64,000 bases of DNA from Polaromonas sp. P2-4. Lineage in GTDB: Bacteria > Pseudomonadota > Gammaproteobacteria > Burkholderiales > Burkholderiaceae_C. A model generated the notes under the pieces. It was not told the origin of the DNA. It saw only the letters and a list, made by a program, of their open reading frames with translations, and did no database searches. How positions within the stretch are numbered: position 1 is the stretch's first letter; each line of letters begins with the position of its first letter. The DNA is taken from positions 3,464,001 to 3,528,000 of the forward strand of contig CP087965.1 of the NCBI GenBank assembly GCA_024703855.1. The letters run 5' to 3'. The translations under genes and the position numbers were made by a program. Shown here in pieces: positions 46,001 through 55,853 of the stretch.

Positions 46001-46051
46001 ATTCCCGGCTGTCGCGAGGATGCGGCACAATTTGCAGATTGATTTCACTAG

Positions 46052-46968
<917 letters not shown>

Positions 46969-47120
46969 GCTGGTCACACTGATTGATTCGTTGGCCTTGA
47001 CCCGCCTGCACTCGCGCTTCGGCGCTGCGTCTGATGCTGACGCAGGGCTGTCGGTGTCGGCCGGACAGGTGTAATCCCGCATTCGGGTAGCCCGCTCCCG
47101 CCCCTATGCTCTTGAGCTCT

Positions 47121-47813
47121 ATGCGACTCCTCTTGGTTGAAGACGATGTGATGGTGGCCAGCGGCATCAAGCTGGGGCTCAGCGATGCCGGTTACGCGGT
47201 GGACTGGGTGGGCAGCGCCGAGCGCGCGGAAGAGGTGTTGCAGGGCGAAACCTTTGATGCCGCCATCATTGACATCGGCCTGCCCCGGCTCGACGGGCTG
47301 GAGTTGACACGCCGCCTGCGGCGCGGCGGCCTGACCATGCCGGTGCTGATTTTGACGGCGCGCGACGCCCTGCAAGACCGCGTGCAGGGGCTCGATATTG
47401 GCGCTGATGACTACATGGTCAAGCCCTTTGAGTTGCCCGAGCTGCTGGCGCGCCTGCGTGCGCTGCTGCGCCGCTCGCAGGCGGCCACCAGCGCCACCCT
47501 GAGCTTTGGCGCGCTGGAGCTGGACACGGCCAACCGTCAGGCGCGCGCCAACGGCCAGCTGATCGAGCTGGGCCCGCGCGAGTGGACGGTGATGGAGTAC
47601 CTGCTGATCAACGCGCCCAAGCCCGCCAGCAAAGACAAGCTGCTGCAGGCCCTGACCGGCTGGGACAAGGAAATTACGCCCAACGCCATCGAGGTCTACA
47701 TCTCGCGCCTGCGCGGCAAGCTGGAGCCGCATGGTATTGCGGTGCGCTCCATTCGCGGTTTTGGGTACCGTCTGGAGCTGCAGGGGGCTTCGCCCGGCGC
47801 AAGTGCGCAATAG
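47121..47813 (+). CDS. OmpR-family response regulator
   Basis: An intact protein of about 230 residues. Receiver: MRLLLVEDDVMVASGIKLGL (acid pocket), FDAAIIDIGLPRLDGLELTR (phospho-Asp), VLILTARDALQDRVQGLDIG ADDYMVKPFELPELLARLRA. The C-terminal winged helix starts near residue 130: LIELGPREWTVMEYLLINAP, ITPNAIEVYISRLRGKLEPH and VRSIRGFGYRL. The ATG at 47121 (within ORF text beginning at 47106) matches homologues. It precedes its sensor kinase by nine bases. It is of the QseB/TctD subgroup; the regulon is not indicated. Confidence 0.93.
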   Translation: MRLLLVEDDVMVASGIKLGLSDAGYAVDWVGSAERAEEVLQGETFDAAIIDIGLPRLDGLELTRRLRRGGLTMPVLILTARDALQDRVQGLDIGADDYMVKPFELPELLARLRALLRRSQAATSATLSFGALELDTANRQARANGQLIELGPREWTVMEYLLINAPKPASKDKLLQALTGWDKEITPNAIEVYISRLRGKLEPHGIAVRSIRGFGYRLELQGASPGASAQ

Positions 47814-47822
47814 CAGGCGCGC

Positions 47823-49412
47823 ATGAGTTTGCCCGGCCGTTCCTCGATAACTGACCTGGGGCGCCGCGCCACCCTCGGTTTGAAGCGCCGTCTGCACGCC
47901 AGCGCTTCCCGCACGGTTAACAGCGGCCTGATGCCTGCTGCCATGAAGTCGGGCTTGCAGCGCAGGTTGCTCTTGCTGCTGCTGGTGCCGCTCGGCATTT
48001 TTGCGCTGGTGAGTAGTTACTTTGACTACCAGACCGCCGGCAACGTGGCGCAGCAAAAAGACCAGCAGCTGTTGCGGCTGATTCCGCTGCTGGCCGATTC
48101 GGTGGTGGCGCCCGGCATCACGCCGGGCAGCGCGCCCGTGCTGCTGCTGGCGCCTGCGGTGGAAGACTTCGTCAAGGGCCATGCCGGCTCCACAGGCTTT
48201 CGTATTTCAGATGCCCACGGTGAGTTTTTGGCGGGCGAGTCCTGGATTACCGAAGTTCTGCCCAACACCGCTGAGCCCGAGTTTTACAGCATGGAAAACA
48301 ACGGCATCACTTACCGCATCGCCGGGCAGCGCGTGAGCACCGCAGCGGGCGAGCTGATTGTGCAGCTGGCCGATGGCTCGGACGCACGCCAGCAATGGGT
48401 GCGCTCCATTGTGTTCAAGGTGTTGCTGCCCAACCTCATCCTGGTGGTGGCGGCAGGATTTGCCGTCAACTGGGCCGTCACGCGGGCGATCAAGCCGCTG
48501 ATTGAGCTCAAGGATGCGGTAGAGCGCCGCAGTCCGCGCGACCTGAGTGCCATCGACCCGCTCACCACGCCCGCCGAGGTGCGGCCGCTGGTCAGTGCGC
48601 TGAACCGCCTGTTTGGCCTGGTCAATGACCAGGCCGAGAGCCAGCGCCGCTTTGTCGCCGACGCCGCGCACCAGCTGCGAACCCCGCTGGCCGGGCTGCA
48701 GGCACAGGTCGAAGCCTGGGCCCAGGCCGCACAGGCCAAGGGCGCAAACGGTGCCGTCACGCTTTCTGCTGACAAAATCATCAAGCTGCGCAGCGCCACC
48801 CGGCGTACCTCTCAGCTGGCGAGCCAGTTGCTGGCCTTGTCGCGTGCCGACGCCTTGACCGTGGCCGCCCAGCCGATGCAGCGGGTGGACCTGAAAGACC
48901 TGTGCGAAGCCATCTTGCCCCTGCATCTGGATGCGGCGACCCGCAAAGGCATAGACTTGGGGCTGGAGGCGCAGGCGGCGCAAGTCAATGGCTATGAGTG
49001 GCTGCTGCGCGAGTTGCTCAGCAACCTGGTGGACAACGCCGTCAAGTACACGCCGCCCGGCGGCACTGTCACGATTCGTTGCGGCCCCATTGCGGGCTAT
49101 CAAGCGCCCGACGAACCGCAAGTGCTTGAGTCGGCCAGCGCAGGCCCGGCCTACAAGCGCTGGGGTGTGTTTCTGGAGGTGGAAGACGACGGCCCGGGTA
49201 TTGCACTCCAAGAGCGCACCAAAGCCTTGCAGCGTTTTTACCGGGTGCTGGGCACGGAGGGCGAGGGCAACGGCCTGGGGCTGGCCATTGCCGATGAAAT
49301 TGCCCGTGTGCACCACTCGCAGCTTGAGCTTGCTGACGCCGGCACGGGTGATAGTCAAGGTGCCGACAAAGATAGTGGCTCACGTGGGCTGCGGGTTCGT
49401 CTGAGTTTGTAG
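47823..49412 (+). CDS. sensor histidine kinase (QseC/TctE type)
   Basis: An intact 529-residue membrane kinase. After a basic leader, a membrane helix (RRLLLLLLVPLGIFALVSSY) precedes a ~150-residue periplasmic sensor region, and a second helix (VLLPNLILVVAAGFAVNWAV) follows. A HAMP-like linker leads to the H-box FVADAAHQLRTPLAGLQAQV, N-box ELLSNLVDNAVKYTPPGGTV, G1 LEVEDDGPGIALQERTK and G2 EGNGLGLAIADEIARVH. It phosphorylates the regulator encoded just upstream. TctE-like kinases sense carboxylates in some species; nothing here proves the ligand. Confidence 0.92.
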   Translation: MSLPGRSSITDLGRRATLGLKRRLHASASRTVNSGLMPAAMKSGLQRRLLLLLLVPLGIFALVSSYFDYQTAGNVAQQKDQQLLRLIPLLADSVVAPGITPGSAPVLLLAPAVEDFVKGHAGSTGFRISDAHGEFLAGESWITEVLPNTAEPEFYSMENNGITYRIAGQRVSTAAGELIVQLADGSDARQQWVRSIVFKVLLPNLILVVAAGFAVNWAVTRAIKPLIELKDAVERRSPRDLSAIDPLTTPAEVRPLVSALNRLFGLVNDQAESQRRFVADAAHQLRTPLAGLQAQVEAWAQAAQAKGANGAVTLSADKIIKLRSATRRTSQLASQLLALSRADALTVAAQPMQRVDLKDLCEAILPLHLDAATRKGIDLGLEAQAAQVNGYEWLLRELLSNLVDNAVKYTPPGGTVTIRCGPIAGYQAPDEPQVLESASAGPAYKRWGVFLEVEDDGPGIALQERTKALQRFYRVLGTEGEGNGLGLAIADEIARVHHSQLELADAGTGDSQGADKDSGSRGLRVRLSL

Positions 49413-49591
49413 TGCCGCAGTAGCAGGTAAACGCTGTTGCGAAGCTGAATATTTTCAGCCGTGGCATGGACGAAACAGGGACTGAACATTGACGCAAACC
49501 CGTACCCGGCAGACCCGGCGCTGCCAGCGGGCTGTGCGAGAATCAATTGCAACGATTCCCGGTTTTTTGAAACATTCTTTACATCGCCCCT

Positions 49592-50242
49592 ATGCCCGAC
49601 TTAGCGTCTGAACCTGAACTGAGCCCGCACGCCGCACCCGCACCTGTCGAGCCTGCAGTGCGCAAGCGCCCCAAGCCGGGTGAGCGCCGGGTGCAGATTC
49701 TGCAAGCGCTGGCGACCATGCTGGAGCAGCCGGGTGCAGAACGCATCACCACGTCAGCGCTGGCGGCCAAACTGGCGGTGAGCGAAGCCGCGCTTTACCG
49801 CCATTTCGCCAGCAAGGCGCAAATGTTTGAGGGGCTGATCGAGTTCATCGAGCAAAGCGTTTTCACCCTGGTCAACCAGATCGCCGAGCGCGAAACCGAC
49901 CACGCGGTGCGCACCCGCAAGCTGGTGGTCATGGTGTTGCAGTTTGGCGAAAAAAACCCTGGCATGACGCGCGTGATGGTGGGCGATGCGCTGGTGTTTG
50001 AAAACGACCGGCTGCAAGAGCGCATGAACCAGTTCTTCGACAAGCTGGAGGCCGGCCTGAAACAAAGCCTGCGCGATGCCGCCGCTGCCAGCGGCACCGC
50101 CACGCCCACGGTGGACGCCCAGGTGCGCGCCTCGGTGATCGTGGCTTTCATGGTGGGCCGTTTGCAGCGCTTTGCCCGCTCGGGCTTCAAGCGCCTGCCT
50201 TCAGAGCACCTCGAAGCCAGCCTGGCGACGATATTGGGCTAA
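49592..50242 (+). CDS. slmA: nucleoid occlusion factor SlmA (TetR-like)
   Basis: An intact 216-residue protein. After a Pro-rich leader, KPGERRVQILQALATMLEQP, ERITTSALAAKLAVSEAALY and RHFASKAQMFEGLIEFIEQS give the SlmA-type helix-turn-helix. MTRVMVGDALVFENDRLQER MNQFFDKLEA and FMVGRLQRFARSGFKRLPSE are characteristic of SlmA rather than ligand-binding TetR proteins. It binds DNA sites around the chromosome and blocks FtsZ assembly over the nucleoid. Location near argB is conserved in betaproteobacteria. Confidence 0.9.
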   Translation: MPDLASEPELSPHAAPAPVEPAVRKRPKPGERRVQILQALATMLEQPGAERITTSALAAKLAVSEAALYRHFASKAQMFEGLIEFIEQSVFTLVNQIAERETDHAVRTRKLVVMVLQFGEKNPGMTRVMVGDALVFENDRLQERMNQFFDKLEAGLKQSLRDAAAASGTATPTVDAQVRASVIVAFMVGRLQRFARSGFKRLPSEHLEASLATILG

Positions 50243-50471
50243 CCCCCGTGGAGGCTTCGCCTCCTCCCCTTGCAGGGGGCGGCGCCTATGGGCCGGCAAA
50301 GCCGGACCCATGGCCCCTGTTGGCATTGTTCTACTGACGCTCGAGCCGCACAGCATCCAACGAAGTTATGCACGCGGGGGCCAGGGGCCGGCTCTGCCGG
50401 CCCCAAGGCGCCCGTCCCCTGGAAGGGGAGGGGACGCTACACGCAGTGAGCGTCAGCAGGGGTGAGCTTAT
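50243..50471. repeat. GC-rich intergenic region with inverted repeats, related to family A
   Basis: The 229 bases between slmA and the convergent mannonate dehydratase contain GTGGAGGCTTCGCCTCCTCC (a GGAGGCGAAGCCTCC palindrome), ATGGGCCGGCAAAGCCGGAC, a second GCCGGCTCTGCCGGCCCC palindrome, and an end CTACACGCAGTGAGCGTCAG that resembles the ACACGCAGTGAAAAGCGT end of family A. The hairpins could serve as a bidirectional terminator for the two convergent genes. No gene seen. Confidence 0.65.
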
Positions 50472-51683
50472 TTACCAATTCCACAAAGTACCGTCGTGTT
50501 GCAGGCGGTTCACTGGCAGGTAGGCGCGCTGGTACGGGTATTTGGCGGCCAGCTTCTCGTCAATTTCCACGCCGTGGCCTGCGGTTTCGCCGCAGTGCAT
50601 GTAGCCGTCCTTGAACTGGTAGCTGTGCGGGAACACCTCATCGGTTTGTTCCGTATGGCGCATGTACTCCTGCACACCGAAATTCGGCACCCAGGTGTCA
50701 AAGTGCAGCGCCGCACCCATGCACACCGGTGACAAGTCCGTTGCGCCGTGGCAGCCGGTGCGCACCTGGTACATAGCCGCAAAGTCGGCAATGCGCCGCA
50801 GATGCGTGATGCCGCCGGCATGCACCACGGTGGCGCGGATGTAGTCGATCAGCTGGTTCTGGATCAGGTCCTTGCAGTCCCACAGCGAGTTGAAGATTTC
50901 GCCCACCGCCAGCGGCGTGGTGGTGTGCTGGCGGATCAGTTTGAAGGCTTCCTGGTTCTCCGCCGGCGTCGCGTCCTCGATCCAGAACAGGTGGTAGGGC
51001 TCCAGCGATTTGCCCAGCCGAGCGGCCTCGATGGGGGTGAGGCGGTGGTGCACATCGTGCAGCAGATGAATGTCCGGCCCGACAGCGTTGCGCACCGCAT
51101 CGAACAGCTTGGGCGTGTGCAGCAGGTATTTTTCCGAGCTCCAGTCGTGCTCGCTGGGCAGGTCGGCGTCGGCCGGTTCGTAGAACAGCGTGCCTTTTCC
51201 GACGCCGTACACTTTCTCCAGCCCGGGAACGCCGCTTTGTGCGCGGATCGCCTTGTAGCCCATCTCCTTGTAGCGCAAGACTTCCTCGACGGTTTGTGCG
51301 ATGTCCTTGCCATTGGCGTGGCCGTAGACCATCACCCCGGTGCGGCTGCGCCCACCGAGCAACTGGTACAGCGGCATATTCGCCGCCTTGGCCTTGATGT
51401 CCCACAGCGCCGTGTCGACCGCGGCGATGGCGCTCATGGTCACCGGCCCGCGCCGCCAGTACGCACCCTTGTAAAGGTATTGCCAGATGTCCTCGATCTG
51501 TTGCGCGTCGCGCCCGATCAGGCAGGGAATCACATGCTCGGTGAGGTAACTCACCACCGCCAGCTCGCGGCCGTTGAGCGTGGCGTCGCCGATGCCGGTG
51601 AGGCCCTCATCGGTTTCTATTTTGAGTGTGACGAAGTTGCGGCCAGGGCTGCAGACGATGACGCGGGCGTTGGTGATTTTCAT
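50472..51683 (-). CDS. manD: D-mannonate dehydratase (ManD, enolase superfamily)
   Basis: An intact protein of about 403 residues from the ATG at 51683. [20 protein letters not shown] is the capping domain start. The barrel carries [40 protein letters not shown] (with the ManD Tyr-Gly-His), [20 protein letters not shown] (metal ligand Asp and the 'His-Asp-Val-His-His' strand), [14 protein letters not shown] and [40 protein letters not shown] closes the active site. It dehydrates D-mannonate to 2-keto-3-deoxygluconate in glucuronate breakdown. It is co-directional with the FadR-type regulator upstream (49-base gap), and uxuB-like and uxaA-like genes are nearby. Confidence 0.9.
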   Translation of the reverse strand: MKITNARVIVCSPGRNFVTLKIETDEGLTGIGDATLNGRELAVVSYLTEHVIPCLIGRDAQQIEDIWQYLYKGAYWRRGPVTMSAIAAVDTALWDIKAKAANMPLYQLLGGRSRTGVMVYGHANGKDIAQTVEEVLRYKEMGYKAIRAQSGVPGLEKVYGVGKGTLFYEPADADLPSEHDWSSEKYLLHTPKLFDAVRNAVGPDIHLLHDVHHRLTPIEAARLGKSLEPYHLFWIEDATPAENQEAFKLIRQHTTTPLAVGEIFNSLWDCKDLIQNQLIDYIRATVVHAGGITHLRRIADFAAMYQVRTGCHGATDLSPVCMGAALHFDTWVPNFGVQEYMRHTEQTDEVFPHSYQFKDGYMHCGETAGHGVEIDEKLAAKYPYQRAYLPVNRLQHDGTLWNW

Positions 51684-51732
51684 GATGCGTGCTGGGGTTT
51701 CAATGAAAGGGCGGGGCAAGGGGGGCTGCTGT

Positions 51733-52471
51733 TTAGCGCCAGGCCTGGGCGAATTCCTTGATCACGCGCTCCAGGTGGGCGCGCATGGCGGCGCGTGCCG
51801 CCACGGGATCTCGCGCCACCAATGCATCGAAGACGCGCTGGTGGTCTTCCTGTGACGACTCACGCAGGGCCGGGCTGTGAAAGTGCTGGTCAATCTTGGC
51901 CCACACGGGGCCTTTGGCGTGGTCCCACATCGCGGTCACCATCTGCAGCAAAACGCTGTTGCCGGTGGACTCCACGATATGCAGGTGAAACCGGCGGTCG
52001 GCGGCTTCGTTGGCGACCTTGTCGTCCATGTGCAGGCGCATGTCGGCCAGGGCCTCGAAGATGCGGTCAAGATCGGCGTCTTTGCGTGTCTCGGCGGCCA
52101 CCGAGGCGATTTCAGATTCGATCAGGCAGCGTGCGCGCAACAGCTCGAACGGCCCCGGCCCGGCCTCTGGCATGAAGACCGGGGTTTGCGTCGCCGTCGC
52201 CGGGGTCTGGATCGCGTAGGCGCCGGAGCCGCCCCTGACCTCGACGGCTCCCTGCAGTTCCAGCGCAATGATGGCTTCGCGCACCGAGGTGCGACTGACC
52301 TCGAACTGCTCGGCCAAAGCCCGTTCCGACGGCAGGCGCTCGCCCGCCTTGACGCCCTTGTGCGCCAGCAGCGCCAGAATCTGCGCGGCCAGCCGCAGGT
52401 AGGGGGCGCTCGACGTCGGTCTCTTCAGTGGAAGGTTTTGCAGCGGCAGCGGGAATGAGTTGGAGGTTCAT
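51733..52471 (-). CDS. GntR/FadR-family regulator, probable hexuronate repressor (UxuR/ExuR-like), one frameshift
   Basis: About 245 residues. An extra C in a run near 52408 splits the protein: the start [20 protein letters not shown] is followed, after correction, by [20 protein letters not shown] and [40 protein letters not shown] (GntR winged helix). The FCD effector domain has [40 protein letters not shown] and [29 protein letters not shown] with the metal-binding Asp/His set. It is divergent from the transporter operon; the intervening DNA carries palindromes TGGTnTACCA of the ExuR/UxuR type. It probably represses both directions until bound by a hexuronate. Confidence 0.88.
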
Positions 52472-52518
52472 AAGAGGGGCGCCAGCAGGACAGGCCTGTC
52501 AGGCACAAAAAATGAAGA

Positions 52519-52528
52519 TGGTTTACCA
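52519..52528. promoter_or_regulatory. candidate FadR/UxuR-type operator 1
   Basis: TGGTTTACCA, flanked ATGGTTTACCAAT, 48 bases upstream of the regulator start codon. It matches the half-site pattern of the palindromes at 52675 and 52698. Placed to allow autoregulation. Confidence 0.6.
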
Positions 52529-52654
52529 ATTAGGCCAGAGACTGCCGATTCTGACCGTTCAACAGGGCGTTTCATCGACGTATCGCTGGATTTACTACCT
52601 TTTTGGTTGCCGTGAAATTGACAGGAATGCATAAATGTATCTCGTACCGCCTGC

Positions 52655-52707
52655 TGGTTAGACCAAACTATAAGTGGTATACCAATTTACCGAATAGTGG
52701 TTTACCA
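52655..52707. promoter_or_regulatory. candidate UxuR/ExuR-type operator cluster upstream of the transporter operon
   Basis: Two 10-bp palindromes, TGGTATACCA (52675-52684, followed by ATTTA) and TGGTTTACCA (52698-52707), lie 23 bases apart, and an imperfect one (TGGTTAGACCA) is at 52655-52665. The E. coli ExuR/UxuR consensus is an AATTGGTATACCAATT-like palindrome, which the first matches closely. The 340-base region 52472-52811 holds these sites and no gene. I cannot place -35/-10 boxes with confidence. Confidence 0.7.
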
Positions 52708-52811
52708 CTATGGTGATTTTGGTTGCCACTTTTAAACTTCCGTTCAGTTGGTGTCAGGCCAGCTCTTTCCAAAACCTGGCTTTTTCAAATCAAACCCAAG
52801 CGGAGACCTCT

Positions 52812-53618
52812 ATGCAGATCAAGAAAATTCTCAGAGTTGCGGCGGTCGGCCTGACTGTGCTGGCCAGCGTTGCATTGACAAGCACCATGGCGTCGGCCCA
52901 GACCGTCACCGACATCATTAAGCGGGGCAAGGTCAAGATTGGCGTCCTGGTGGGGGCGCCGCCCATGGGCGCGGTGGACTCGTCCGGTAACCCGGTGGGC
53001 TATGACGCCGATACGGCGGCCTTGATCGCCAAGTATTTGGGCGTGCCTCTGGAGATGGTGGCGCTGGAGCCGCCGGCACGCATCCCGGCGCTGGAGTCTG
53101 GCAAGGTCGACTTTCTGGTCTCTACCCTGGCGCCCACGCCAGAACGGGCCAAGACGGTGATGTTCACCATTCCCTACAACGCCTTCCAGGTCGGCATTTA
53201 CGCCAAGAAGGCCCTGAAGGTAAAAGACTGGGCCGATCTGAAAGGCAAGAAGGTGGGTGTCAACCGTGGCTCCAGCGTGGAAGCCGCGCTGGTGAAACAG
53301 GAGGGATTGGTCGGGTTGAAAGTGGTGCGTTTTGACACGGATGCCGCTGTGATACAGGCCGTCTTCTCGGGCCAGATCGATGCGTGTGCGGAGCCTGACA
53401 CCATGGCCAACCAGAGCCTGAAGGCCCGGCCCGATGGCGATATGGCACTGAAATTCTTCTTCAGCAAGCAGCCCAATTCGATCGCTGTGCGCAAGGACGC
53501 TTTCGAGCTGCAGCAGTGGCTGAACAACACGATCTATTACATCAAGATCAATGGCGAGCTCGACGAGATTGCGCGCAAGTGGGTCGGCTCCCCGCTGCCT
53601 GAACTGCCTACGTTCTGA
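52812..53618 (+). CDS. ABC transporter substrate-binding protein, polar amino acid type (SBP_bac_3)
   Basis: An intact 268-residue receptor. The ATG at 52812 follows GGAG. The signal peptide (LRVAAVGLTVLASVALTSTM) is cut after ASAQ. The two-lobe fold reads VKIGVLVGAPPMGAVDSSGN PVGYDADTAALIAKYLGVPL, VDFLVSTLAPTPERAKTVMF, WADLKGKKVGVNRGSSVEAA and FSGQIDACAEPDTMANQS. It binds a small polar or acidic solute in the periplasm. As first gene of the operon behind the hexuronate-type operators, its ligand may be a sugar acid instead of an amino acid. Confidence 0.93.
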   Translation: MQIKKILRVAAVGLTVLASVALTSTMASAQTVTDIIKRGKVKIGVLVGAPPMGAVDSSGNPVGYDADTAALIAKYLGVPLEMVALEPPARIPALESGKVDFLVSTLAPTPERAKTVMFTIPYNAFQVGIYAKKALKVKDWADLKGKKVGVNRGSSVEAALVKQEGLVGLKVVRFDTDAAVIQAVFSGQIDACAEPDTMANQSLKARPDGDMALKFFFSKQPNSIAVRKDAFELQQWLNNTIYYIKINGELDEIARKWVGSPLPELPTF

Positions 53619-53721
53619 GCACGTTCTGCTTACGTTCTGATTTGTCTTCGGATCAATGCAGTGGCGTCGCCTTGCGGGGCGACGCACCGGTCTTGCCGTT
53701 CCTGACCCCTGAAAGACGCCT

Positions 53722-54422
53722 GTGAAAGCCGAGTTTCATTTTCAATCGATTTTCGCCAGCTGGCAGCTTTATGCTGAAGGTGCGCTGGGCACCTTGGGCT
53801 TGGTGGTCTGTGTGATTCCCCTGGGATTCGCACTGGCGGTGGCACTGGCGCTGGCGCGCAAGATCGCGCCCCAGCCGATTCCCAAACTCGTCACCCTCTA
53901 CGTCGAGTTTTTGCGCAACACGCCTTTTATCGTTCAGCTTTTTTATGTCTACTTCGGGCTCGGATCGATGGGGTTTCCAATCCCCCCGCTGATGGGGGCA
54001 CTGCTGGCGCTGATGCTTAATTTAAGCGCCTATTCCACGGAAATCATCCGGGCCGGCATCGACGCCATCCACCCGTCCCAGCTGGAGGCCGGGCTTTCCC
54101 TGGCCATGACCCGTGCGCAGCTGTACCGCCATGTGGTGATCATGCCGGCGCTGGCCAGGGTCTGGCCGGCGCTCAGCAGCCAGTTCGTGTTGACCATGCT
54201 GGCCACCAGCGTGTGCTCGTTCATTCCGGTGACCGACCTGATGGCCGCCACCAAGTTTGTGGAGTCCAACACCCGCGCGGCTTTGAGGCCTACCTCATTC
54301 CTGCGCCGATTTACCTCACCATGGCGCTGCTGATGAAGTGGGGCCTGGCCGTGCTGGGGCGGACGCTGTTCCCGGCGCTGCAGGACGCCAAAGCCAATGC
54401 GGTTTCGAAAGGTTTGGGATGA
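53722..54422 (+). CDS. ABC transporter permease 1 (HisM/GlnP type), one frameshift
   Basis: About 233 residues from a GTG at 53722. It has the usual five-helix amino-acid-type permease pattern: LGTLGLVVCVIPLGFALAVA, YVEFLRNTPFIVQLFYVYFG, LLALMLNLSAYSTEIIRAGI and the EAA loop SQLEAGLSLAMTRAQLYRHV VIMPA. A one-base deletion near 54275 breaks the frame; it resumes GFEAYLIPAPIYLTMALLMK and ends ANAVSKGLG at 54422, overlapping permease 2 as ATGA. It forms the membrane channel with permease 2. Confidence 0.92.
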
Positions 54423-55078
54423 TGATCGAAAGCTTCGGGTTTCCCGAATTCATGTTTTTGATCCGGTCGCTGGGCTGGACGCTGGCCCTGACCGTCTCGT
54501 CGCTCCTGCTGGGCAGTGTGATCGGTGCGGTTTTTGCCATTGCGCGGGTGTCTCACAACAATCTGCTGCGCAATGCCGCCGTTCTCTACATTCAGGTGCT
54601 GCAGGGCCTGCCGGTTCTGCTGGTGTTGTTCCTGGCGTATTTCGGGCTGGCCTATATGGGTTTCGATCCGCCGGCACTGGTCATTGCCACCATCGCCTTG
54701 GGCCTGTACGCTGGGGCCTATCTGGCCGACATCTGGCGTGGCGCGATGGAGTCGGTGCCTTACCAGCAATGGGAAGCCTCGTCCTCGCTGGCCATGACAC
54801 GGGCCCAGCAGTTTCGTTACATCATCCTGCCGCAGTCGGTGCGCATTTCACTGCCGCCCACGGTCGGGTTTCTGGTCCAGCTGATCAAGAACACCTCGAT
54901 CGTATCCGTTGTGGGCTACATCGATCTGATGCGCGCTGGCGAGCACATCGAGACCAGCCTGCACTCCCCCTTCATGGTTTACGGAATCGTGGCGCTGCTG
55001 TATTTCTCGCTGTGTTTTCCGTTGTCCCACCTGAGCAAAATGTTAGAGAGGAAAGTACATGCCAATCGTCAAAATTGA
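54419..55078 (+). CDS. ABC transporter permease 2 (HisQ/GlnP type)
   Basis: An intact protein of about 219 residues. LIRSLGWTLALTVSSLLLGS and VLYIQVLQGLPVLLVLFLAY are membrane helices, GLYAGAYLADIWRGAMESVP and YQQWEASSSLAMTRAQQFRY IILPQSVRISLPP form the EAA coupling loop, and LIKNTSIVSVVGYIDLMRAG is the conserved late segment. Two adjacent ATGs (54419, 54422) are possible; the first overlaps the permease 1 stop. Its end overlaps the ATPase gene by 20 bases. Confidence 0.94.
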   Translation: MMIESFGFPEFMFLIRSLGWTLALTVSSLLLGSVIGAVFAIARVSHNNLLRNAAVLYIQVLQGLPVLLVLFLAYFGLAYMGFDPPALVIATIALGLYAGAYLADIWRGAMESVPYQQWEASSSLAMTRAQQFRYIILPQSVRISLPPTVGFLVQLIKNTSIVSVVGYIDLMRAGEHIETSLHSPFMVYGIVALLYFSLCFPLSHLSKMLERKVHANRQN

Positions 55079-55790
55079 AAATGTCGTCAAGCGTTTTGGC
55101 CCCATCGAGGTGCTCAAGGGTGTTTCGCTTGATGTCCAGGCGGGCCAGGTGGTGGCCATCATCGGACGCAGCGGCTCGGGCAAAAGCACCTTGCTGCGCT
55201 GCCTCAATGGGCTGGAAACGATTTACGCCGGCAACATCGACATTGCCGGGCACAGGCTCGACAACAGCGGCCAGCATCTGCGCGAACTGCGCAAGGATGT
55301 GGGCATTGTGTTTCAAAGCTACAACCTGTTCCCCCACTTGACCGTGGGTGAAAACATCATGCTGGCGCCGCGCATCACCAAAGGCATCTCGCGGGAAGAA
55401 ACCCGGCGCATTGCCGAGGCGACGCTGGCGCAGGTGGGACTCTCGGAGAAATTCGGCGCCTACCCGGAGAAGCTGTCCGGCGGGCAGCAGCAGCGCGTGG
55501 CGATTGCACGCTCACTGGCCATGCAGCCCAAGGTCATGCTGTTCGATGAGGTGACCTCCGCACTGGACCCCGAGCTGACGGGTGAAGTGCTGATCGTCAT
55601 GGAAAACCTGGCCAAGGAAGGCATGACCATGCTGCTGGTGACGCACGAGATGGGTTTCGCCAAGAGCGTGGCCGACATCACCGTCTTCATGCACCAGGGC
55701 AAGGTCTGGGAGGCCGGCCCGTCAGAGCAACTCTTCGCCTCCCCGCAAACGCCTGAACTTCGGCAATTCATTGGCGGCAGCCTGAAATAG
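55059..55790 (+). CDS. ABC transporter ATP-binding protein (GlnQ type)
   Basis: An intact 243-residue ATPase. IIGRSGSGKSTLLRCLNGLE (Walker A), DVGIVFQSYNLFPHLTVGEN (Q-loop), YPEKLSGGQQQRVAIARSLA (signature), KVMLFDEVTSALDPELTGEV (Walker B) and MLLVTHEMGFAKSVADITVF (H-loop). It powers the preceding receptor/permease set; overlapping gene ends indicate a single transcript. It is followed after 63 bases by an Ldh_2 dehydrogenase. Confidence 0.96.
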   Translation: MPIVKIENVVKRFGPIEVLKGVSLDVQAGQVVAIIGRSGSGKSTLLRCLNGLETIYAGNIDIAGHRLDNSGQHLRELRKDVGIVFQSYNLFPHLTVGENIMLAPRITKGISREETRRIAEATLAQVGLSEKFGAYPEKLSGGQQQRVAIARSLAMQPKVMLFDEVTSALDPELTGEVLIVMENLAKEGMTMLLVTHEMGFAKSVADITVFMHQGKVWEAGPSEQLFASPQTPELRQFIGGSLK

Positions 55791-55853
55791 CCGTTCGCCT
55801 TTGCAAGACCCCATTCCATCCACTTACCCCATCCAACTTTGCGATTCAACCCC

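Noticed and set aside
46974..48182. A 402-codon minus-strand frame under the two-component genes.
   Set aside because: It is antisense to an intact response regulator and kinase, with no recognisable domain.
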